DNA of 64,000 nt, taken from positions 62,001 through 126,000 of the forward strand of contig NZ_JAJISP010000002.1 of NCBI RefSeq assembly GCF_022132145.1, written 5' to 3'. The translations under genes and the position numbers were made by a program. Positions 58,031 to 64,000 of the stretch are shown piece after piece (position 1 is the first letter of the stretch; the number at the start of each line of letters is the position of its first letter). The notes beneath the pieces were generated by a model that saw nothing but the letters and a program-made list of their open reading frames with translations, ran no database searches and was not told where the DNA came from. The stretch is from Pseudomonas sp. MMS21 TM103. GTDB lineage: Bacteria; Pseudomonadota; Gammaproteobacteria; Pseudomonadales; Pseudomonadaceae.

Positions 58031-59242
58031 ATGAGCGAGCATACACACAGCCGTATCGATACACAGGCATGGCCTGCTGGAAGCGAGGCTCCGGAAAAGC
58101 GCGTACTGAACGTGGGCTTCATGGCCCTGACCGATGCCGCATCGGTGATTGTCGCCGCCACTCAGGGCTTCGCCGAGAAGCATGGGTTGACCATCAACCT
58201 GCAACGCCAGGCATCCTGGGCCAGCCTGCGCGACAAACTGCTCAGTGGCGAGCTCGATGCAGCGCACAGCCTCTATGGCCTGATTTATGGCGTGCAACTT
58301 GGCCTTGGCGGCGCGCCGGCCACCGATATGGCGGTGTTGATGGGCCTGAACCAGAACGGCCAGAGCATCAACCTGTCCCATGCCCTGCAATTTGCCGGCG
58401 TGACCACAAGCGACGCACTAAAGCTGCGCGCGCACCAAAACGGCGCAAGACTGACCTTCGCCCAGACCCTGCCCACCGGCACCCATGCCATGTGGCTGTA
58501 TTACTGGCTGGCCAGTCAGGGCATTCACCCACTCAACGATGTCGATAGCGTGGTGGTACCGCCGCCACAAATGGTCGCTCACCTCAAAGCCAGGCGCATC
58601 GACGGTTTCTGCGCGGGCGAGCCTTGGTGCGCCCAGGCGGTCGATGAAAATCTTGGGTTTACCCTGGCCACCACTCAGTCGATCTGGCCGGACCACCCGG
58701 AAAAGGTCCTCGGCTGTACCCGCGCCTTTGTCGAGCAGCACCCCAATAGCGCCCGCGCCTTGGTGATGGCCGTACTGGAGGCCAGTCGCTTCATCGACGA
58801 CAACGAAGAGAACAAGCGCAGCACTGCGCAATTGCTCAGCGGCAACGACTATGTGGGGGCGCCACTGAGCGCCATCCAGCCACGCTTCCTCGGTCAGTAT
58901 CAGGACGGCCTCGGCCACGCCTGGCTGGATCCGCACCCGTTGCGTTTTCATGCCGACGGGGCAGTCAACATGCCCTACCTCTCCGACGGCATGTGGTTCA
59001 TGACCCAGTTTCGCCGCTGGGGCCTGCTGCGCGATGACCCCGACTACCTCGGCATTGCCCGCCAGGTACAGCAGCTTGACCTCTACTGTCAGGCGGCAGA
59101 GGCTTTGCATATCAGGGTACCGGCCGAACAACGTAGCGCCACACTGCTCGATGGCAAGACCTGGAATGGCTCAGATCCAGCTGGCTATGCCCGCAGCTTC
59201 ACGCTCCACGCCTTGGCCGACAGCGACGCTGTCGCCCTGTAA
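58031..59242 (+). CDS. nasS: Nitrate/nitrite sensor protein NasS (NrtA/CmpA family)
   Basis: A 403-residue protein of the NrtA/SsuA-like periplasmic-binding fold, but without a signal peptide, as expected for the cytoplasmic sensor NasS. Family features include VGFMALTDAASVIVAATQGF and FCAGEPWCAQAV. Without nitrate, NasS binds and sequesters the antiterminator NasT; nitrate releases it. nasT follows 17 bases downstream. The predicted sigma-54 promoter suggests nitrogen (NtrC) control. Confidence 0.93.
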   Translation: MSEHTHSRIDTQAWPAGSEAPEKRVLNVGFMALTDAASVIVAATQGFAEKHGLTINLQRQASWASLRDKLLSGELDAAHSLYGLIYGVQLGLGGAPATDMAVLMGLNQNGQSINLSHALQFAGVTTSDALKLRAHQNGARLTFAQTLPTGTHAMWLYYWLASQGIHPLNDVDSVVVPPPQMVAHLKARRIDGFCAGEPWCAQAVDENLGFTLATTQSIWPDHPEKVLGCTRAFVEQHPNSARALVMAVLEASRFIDDNEENKRSTAQLLSGNDYVGAPLSAIQPRFLGQYQDGLGHAWLDPHPLRFHADGAVNMPYLSDGMWFMTQFRRWGLLRDDPDYLGIARQVQQLDLYCQAAEALHIRVPAEQRSATLLDGKTWNGSDPAGYARSFTLHALADSDAVAL

Positions 59243-59259
59243 TTGCCCGGAGAGTTCCT

Positions 59260-59838
59260 ATGCTGCGCATCCTATTGATCAACGACACCCCGAAGAAGGT
59301 CGGGCGCCTGAAAGCCGCGCTGATCGAAGCCGGGTTTGAGGTGATCGACGAATCAGGGCTGACTATCGACCTGCCCGAACGCGTCGAGGCCGTACGTCCT
59401 GACGTAATCCTGATCGACACCGAATCCCCAAGCCGCGATGTGATGGAGCAAGTGGTACTGGTCAGCCGCGACCAACCGCGACCGATCGTCATGTTCACCG
59501 ACGAGCACGACCCTGGGGTAATGCGCCAGGCCATTCAGTCCGGGGTCAGTGCCTACATCGTCGAAGGCATCCACGCTCAACGCCTGCAGCCGATCCTCGA
59601 CGTGGCCATGGCCCGTTTCGAGAGCGATCAGGCGCTACGCGCACAGCTACAGGCGCGCGACGCACAGCTTGCCGAGCGCAAACGAATCGAACTGGCCAAA
59701 GGCCTGCTGATGAAAATGAAAAGCTGCAACGAGGAAGAGGCCTATACCCTGATGCGTCGCCAAGCCATGAGCCGGCAGCAGAAACTGTTACAGGTCGCCG
59801 AGCAGATCATCGCCATGCACGACATGCTGGGCAGTTGA
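59260..59838 (+). CDS. nasT: ANTAR-domain transcription antiterminator NasT
   Basis: A 192-residue two-domain regulator. The receiver-like N-terminal domain covers 1-125 (MLRILLINDTPKKVGRLKAALIEAG, with D52 in VILIDTESPS). The C-terminal ANTAR RNA-binding domain (about 133-190) includes LAKGLLMKMKSCNEEEAYTLMRR. Free NasT binds two-hairpin leaders of nitrate assimilation operons and prevents termination. No such target operon (nirBD, nasA) is in the window. Downstream is a weak hairpin. Confidence 0.94.
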   Translation: MLRILLINDTPKKVGRLKAALIEAGFEVIDESGLTIDLPERVEAVRPDVILIDTESPSRDVMEQVVLVSRDQPRPIVMFTDEHDPGVMRQAIQSGVSAYIVEGIHAQRLQPILDVAMARFESDQALRAQLQARDAQLAERKRIELAKGLLMKMKSCNEEEAYTLMRRQAMSRQQKLLQVAEQIIAMHDMLGS

Positions 59839-59846
59839 CCCAACTA

Positions 59847-59868
59847 GCGGCCATCGTCCGGTGGCCGC
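59847..59868 (+). terminator. Weak hairpin after nasT
   Basis: GCGGCCA pairs with TGGCCGC around an 8-base loop, 9 bases past the nasT stop. It is followed by CCTCTATC rather than a T run, so termination is uncertain. Confidence 0.35.
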
Positions 59869-60062
59869 CCTCTATCATCAGCTTCGCCACCCATCTCCTC
59901 TAGCACCCGACTGTACTGCTCGACGGTCGACTGTTCCTATTGCCTGACGATTGCGCGCGCAACTGTATGGCCCCATGCGCCTGGGTGTGTGACTGTTGCG
60001 TCACTGCTCGGCCGACTAGGGTGGAGGCATCCGCATAGCCATCCGCCGACAGTGAGAACCCC

Positions 60063-61427
60063 ATGTCCAGCCATGACGAAGAGCGCCAACTCCTGGCCGA
60101 AGCCGACCGGCGCGCGCTGCATTACCTTGACAGTATCGCGACCCGCCCGGTGTTTCCGCCACTCGCGGCCATCGCCGCTTTGCGCGCATTCGACGAGGCG
60201 CTGCCCGAAGACGGCAGCCCTTCGAGCCAGGTACTGCAACGCCTGGATGACATAGGCTCGGCCGCGACCGTGGCCTCCAATGGGCCGCGCTATTTCGGCT
60301 TCGTCATCGGCGCCACGCTACCGGCTGCCGCTGCAGCGGAACGCCTGGTGCTGGCCTGGGACCAGTGCGCTTCCTCATTCGACAACTCGCCGGTGGCCGA
60401 TACCCTGGAGCGGATTGCCGGGCGCTGGATCGTCGAGCTGCTCGGCTTGCCGTCGTCCAGTGCAGTAGGATTCGGCCCCAGCGCCACCGCCTCGACCCTT
60501 GCCTGCCTGTCTGCCGCACGGCGTGCCTTGCTCGCGCGCAGGGGCTGGGATTTCGACGGAGACGGCCTGGCCGGCGCACCGGAAGTACGCGTGGTGATTT
60601 CCGCAAGCTGCCATGTAACCGTGCAGAAAGCCCTGCGCATCCTCGGTTTCGGCATCAAGCGCCTGATAGTCGCGCCAACCGATGCACAAGGCCGGATCGA
60701 CCCCACACAACTGCCGGAGCTGGACGAGCTGAGTATCCTCTGCCTGCAGGCCGGCGAGGTGAATACCGGCGAGTTCGATCCCTTCGCCGAACTGATCCCC
60801 AGAGCCAAGGCCGCCGGCGCCTGGGTGCATGTCGACGGCGCCTTCGGCCTGTGGGCGCGCGCGTCCTCCTCAGCCGCACTCGCCGATGGCGTCGAGCTTG
60901 CCGATAGCTGGTCCACCGATGGCCATAAATGGCTGAACACGCCCTACGACGGCGCCATGGCCATCTGCCGCGATGCAGATGCCCTGGCCAGCGCGATGAA
61001 CTGAGATGCGGTGTACGCCAGTGCTTCCAAGGATGCGCAGAAGAACCTGACCATGGAGTTCTCCCGCCGCGCGCGGGGCGTACCGATCTGGGCGGCGCTG
61101 TCCTCTCTCGGCCGCGCCGGCCTGCGTGAAATGATTGACCGGCATATCCGCCAGGCCAGCCATCTGGCGACCCAGTTGCGCGCAGCCGGTTACCAGGTGC
61201 TCAACCGTGTCGTGTTGAATCAGGTCCTGCTGCGCGCAGACAGCGACCGGCAAACGCTGGCGATCCGCGTCGCCGCACAGAGTTCGGGGCAGGTCTGGTT
61301 CGGCCCTACCGTCTGGCAGGGGCGCCCGGCGTTTCGTCTCAGCGTGTCATCCTGGCGTACCGGCGATGCCGATATCGAAACACTGATCGAGGTGTTGCGC
61401 GAACTCAAGCGCACCACCCCAGCTTGA
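60063..61427 (+). pseudogene. PLP-dependent group II decarboxylase interrupted by an in-frame UGA
   Basis: The frame runs for 313 codons, meets TGA at 61002-61004, and then continues in the same frame for 140 more residues to TGA at 61425. Both parts belong to one aminotransferase-like group II decarboxylase. The N-terminal part has the PLP aspartate in WVHVDGAFG (D258) and the Schiff-base lysine in STDGHKWLNTPYDG (K289). The C-terminal part (YASASKDAQKNLTMEFSRRARG) carries the small domain. There is no frameshift, so a single nucleotide change or sequencing error explains the break. Without readthrough the protein would lack its C-terminal domain and probably be inactive. The substrate (aromatic or acidic amino acid) is unknown. 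Confidence 0.8.
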
Positions 61428-61558
61428 ATCAACATGCCCGCCCGGTGCATCGAGAATCCACTCGACAAGCGCCGGGCGCTGCGTTTATCGTCGCGCCTGG
61501 CCACCGCAGTGGCCAACGTCGCTCGGACGGTTCCGGGCGCTTACGTTTCGAGGACAGC

Positions 61559-62800
61559 ATGGCTGACCAAGCTCCGCGCCGCTTTGCGCGCATCGATCGA
61601 CTCCCGCCTTACGTATTCAACATCACTGCCGAACTGAAGATGGCTGCCCGTCGCCGCGGCGAGGACATCATCGACTTCAGCATGGGCAACCCCGACGGCC
61701 CTACGCCGCCGCATATCGTCGAGAAGCTGGTACAGGTCGCCCAGCGCGATGATACCCACGGCTACTCCACCTCCCGCGGCATCCCGCGCCTGCGCCGCGC
61801 CATCTCGCGCTGGTACCTGGATCGCTACGACGTCGAGATCGATCCGGACAGCGAAGCCATCGTCACCATCGGCTCCAAGGAAGGCCTGGCGCACCTGATG
61901 CTCGCCACCCTGGACCATGGCGACACCGTGCTGGTGCCCAACCCCAGCTACCCGATCCACATCTACGGCGCGGTGATTGCCGGCGCCCAGGTACGTTCGG
62001 TGCCGCTGGTACCCGGCGTGGACTTCTTCGCCGAACTGGAACGGGCGATTCGCGAATCCATCCCCAAGCCGAAGATGATGATCCTCGGTTTTCCCTCCAA
62101 CCCCACCGCCCAATGCGTGGAGCTGGACTTCTTCGAGCGCGTGGTGGCCCTGGCCAAGCAGTACGACGTTTTGGTGATCCACGATCTGGCCTATGCCGAT
62201 ATCGTCTATGACGGCTGGAAGGCTCCGTCGATCATGCAGGTTCCGGGGGCCAAAGACATTGCCGTGGAGTTCTTCACCCTGTCGAAGAGCTACAACATGG
62301 CCGGTTGGCGTATTGGCTTCATGGTCGGCAACAAGGAACTGGTCAACGCCCTGGCGCGGATCAAGAGCTACCACGACTACGGCACCTTCACTCCACTGCA
62401 AGTCGCCGCCATCGCAGCGCTGGAAGGCGATCAACAGTGCGTGCTCGATATCGCAGAACAGTATCGCCAGCGCCGCAACGTGCTGGTCAAAGGCCTGCAT
62501 GAGATCGGCTGGATGGTGGTGAACCCGAAAGCCTCGATGTACGTCTGGGCCAAGATTCCCGAAGCCTACGCCAAGCTCGGTTCGCTGGAGTTCGCCAAGA
62601 AACTGCTGCTGGATGCCAAGGTGTGCGTGTCACCCGGCATCGGTTTTGGCGATTACGGTGACGACCATGTGCGCTTTGCCCTGATCGAGAACCAGGATCG
62701 CATTCGCCAAGCCGTACGCGGGATCAAGGCGATGTTCCGGGCCGATGGCTTGATTCAGGCCCCAGCGCCGAGCAAAACGCGCAAGAGTACAGATAGCTAA
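61559..62800 (+). CDS. alaC: Alanine transaminase AlaC-type aminotransferase
   Basis: A 413-residue fold-type I class I/II aminotransferase. The N-terminus ([19 protein letters not shown]) and [17 protein letters not shown] are typical of AlaC. The PLP lysine lies in [17 protein letters not shown], and the substrate-binding arginine near the C-terminus is in [10 protein letters not shown]. It makes alanine from pyruvate and glutamate. GAGGACAGC precedes the chosen ATG. It lies 131 bases after the interrupted decarboxylase. Confidence 0.92.
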   Translation: MADQAPRRFARIDRLPPYVFNITAELKMAARRRGEDIIDFSMGNPDGPTPPHIVEKLVQVAQRDDTHGYSTSRGIPRLRRAISRWYLDRYDVEIDPDSEAIVTIGSKEGLAHLMLATLDHGDTVLVPNPSYPIHIYGAVIAGAQVRSVPLVPGVDFFAELERAIRESIPKPKMMILGFPSNPTAQCVELDFFERVVALAKQYDVLVIHDLAYADIVYDGWKAPSIMQVPGAKDIAVEFFTLSKSYNMAGWRIGFMVGNKELVNALARIKSYHDYGTFTPLQVAAIAALEGDQQCVLDIAEQYRQRRNVLVKGLHEIGWMVVNPKASMYVWAKIPEAYAKLGSLEFAKKLLLDAKVCVSPGIGFGDYGDDHVRFALIENQDRIRQAVRGIKAMFRADGLIQAPAPSKTRKSTDS

Positions 62801-62812
62801 GCAATTTGCTGC

Positions 62813-62840
62813 GTGCCCGCTGATGCATCTTGGCGGGCAC
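62813..62840. terminator. Hairpin between alaC and the lipoprotein gene
   Basis: GTGCCCGC pairs with GCGGGCAC around a 12-base loop in the 64-base gap between convergent genes. No T run follows on either strand. Confidence 0.4.
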
Positions 62841-62864
62841 GACAGCCAGCAGCTCGCCTGCGCC

Positions 62865-63257
62865 TTAGCCCGAATAATCCAGCACTGTCCAGACCCGGGC
62901 CAGCCCGCTGCCAAGCATGCAGCCAGCGCCACCAAGCTGCTGCTTGTTACGCGGCGATATCAGAGTGGTGGCACCGCCCGCATCATCGGCGCGTTCGGTC
63001 AGCCACTGCACCCGGCCGCAGTTGGCCGTTTCGATCACATAGCTGGCGGCCACTGCAGAATGCGGGCTGGGCAGCTTGATCACGTCCATCACGGTGCCGC
63101 GCTCCTCCACCCGCTTGCCATCCGAAACCATTACCGCCCAGGCCTCGCTGTTTTCAATTACCAGGTAGGAGCCATTGGCCTTGGGTCGCTCGACCTGCGG
63201 CTGGGCGCAGCCTGCCAGCAGCCCCAACAGCACAACTGTCATCAGCATCTGTTGCAT
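62865..63257 (-). CDS. Hypothetical lipoprotein
   Basis: A 130-residue protein with a signal peptide and lipobox (LLGLLAGC, C17). The mature part has two further cysteines (TANCGRVQW and GAGCMLGSG) that could form a disulphide. GAGGAG lies 9 bases before the ATG. I do not recognise a family. It probably resides at the outer membrane. Confidence 0.78.
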   Translation of the reverse strand: MQQMLMTVVLLGLLAGCAQPQVERPKANGSYLVIENSEAWAVMVSDGKRVEERGTVMDVIKLPSPHSAVAASYVIETANCGRVQWLTERADDAGGATTLISPRNKQQLGGAGCMLGSGLARVWTVLDYSG

Positions 63258-63468
63258 TACTAGTTGCTCCTCTGCAGTCCCGCCGGTCAGTGGCTGTGCC
63301 AGCGAATGACCGGGGGTGATCGAGTGAATACCCAGTAGGGCCTGGTCTTACTATTGTTTAATACTGTTTATTTGTACAGTCTTTTTAGGCTACCCTTGTC
63401 CCTGCTACCTCGTCAGGTCTGCAGACAGCGAATCTGGCCAATCCACAGCGTCAATCAGGAGCACAACG

Positions 63469-63786
63469 ATGCTGGATGTCTTGCAACTGAAACACAGCGT
63501 GAACCGGATGCCTCTGGATAGAGTTCGCGCCACAGCCGCCGAACTGCACCTGGAGGGGATTGTCACCGAGGGCCGAACCCCTTTCACCCGCGTGCACTTC
63601 AACACCTGCTTCGCCGAAATCGAAGCACTGCTGCAACGCGCCGGCTATCACAAGCAACTGGACGTGGTGGGCTATCAGGGTCTTGCCTATGCCATGTTCG
63701 ACCCGGCGCGCTGGGATGCTGTCGATGTGCTCAAGTGGCTCAAGGAGTTTGTCGAGGAGGCGCAGATGAAACCTGCCGCTCGATAA
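63469..63786 (+). CDS. Hypothetical protein
   Basis: A 105-residue soluble protein with no signal peptide, membrane segment or cysteine pair. The sequence is mixed alpha-beta with a C-terminal helix (AVDVLKWLKEFVEEAQ). AGGAG lies 8 bases before the ATG, which supports real translation. No known family recognised. It is followed by no gene to the end of the window. Confidence 0.7.
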   Translation: MLDVLQLKHSVNRMPLDRVRATAAELHLEGIVTEGRTPFTRVHFNTCFAEIEALLQRAGYHKQLDVVGYQGLAYAMFDPARWDAVDVLKWLKEFVEEAQMKPAAR

Positions 63787-64000
63787 ACCGAGGCACCAGG
63801 ACTCCTCGATTGCACAGGCTGCGGCGCATTGCGAAATGGCGCAGCCATCTGGTTTGCATTGACGACAGCTAGCGGCCAAACCATCCCCTTCGGGATACCG
63901 GGCAGGCCGCATGCAAAGCGAACCAAAAACGCTCATCCCCCCGTCAGCGCGCCCGCCATTGAATCAAATTACCGCCAACAGACAGACACTTCTACGCGTC
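63787..64000. other. Intergenic end of window
   Basis: I see no gene, RNA, clear hairpin or promoter in these 214 bases. Confidence 0.5.

Noticed and set aside
61002..61004. The in-frame UGA read as selenocysteine
   Set aside because: Group II PLP decarboxylases are not selenoproteins, no SECIS-like hairpin is evident directly downstream, and the position is not catalytic.

Overview
The window is a 64 kb stretch of a Pseudomonas chromosome. This rests on high GC content, typical Pseudomonas protein sequences, and a gene order that I recall from memory as matching the P. aeruginosa PA1785-PA1816 region: dnaQ-rnhA-methyltransferase-gloB-mltD-nppA1A2BCD-fabI-ppiD-tRNA-hupB-lon-clpX-clpP-tig-tRNAs-folD, then cysS-glnS-ppiB-lpxH, and acnB-nasS-nasT. 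I see no insertion sequence, prophage, CRISPR array or rRNA operon.

Region 1 (1-9.8 kb) is metabolic and accessory. It holds the end of an amino-acid ABC permease, an Lrp-type regulator, a thiamine-diphosphate enzyme, an HglS-type 2-oxoadipate dioxygenase/decarboxylase, a DUF3422 membrane protein, a class III aminotransferase, a LysR regulator and a divergent amaB-type aldehyde dehydrogenase. AmaB, the aminotransferase and HglS can form consecutive steps of lysine/pipecolate breakdown: piperideine-6-carboxylate to 2-aminoadipate to 2-oxoadipate to D-2-hydroxyglutarate. The thiamine enzyme and the DUF3422 protein have no assigned place in that route.

Region 2 (9.8-34.3 kb) is conserved housekeeping: replication and repair (dnaQ, rnhA), methylglyoxal detoxification (gloB), murein turnover (mltD), an HDOD signalling protein, the peptide transporter NppA1A2BCD with two tandem binding proteins, fabI, ppiD, hupB, the protein quality-control run lon-clpX-clpP-tig, four tRNA genes and folD. 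lon carries a convincing sigma-32 type promoter.

Region 3 (34.3-44.1 kb) is an accessory block between folD and cysS. It contains a glpSTPQUV-like (probably glycerol) ABC transporter with a sigma-54 promoter, a divergent AcoR-like sigma-54 activator, a polysaccharide deacetylase-like lipoprotein and a gene-poor stretch. The two transporter ATPases have complementary motif losses that predict one canonical and one degenerate ATP site.

Region 4 (44.1-59.8 kb) holds cysS, glnS, ppiB, lpxH, a LysR/MFS pair, miaE, two tandem-domain universal stress proteins (one with an Anr-type box), a DUF1289 protein, acnB with a long structured leader, a small lipoprotein and the nitrate-sensing pair nasS-nasT behind a sigma-54 promoter. 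Region 5 (59.8-64 kb) has a PLP decarboxylase gene interrupted by an in-frame UGA, alaC and two small uncharacterised genes.
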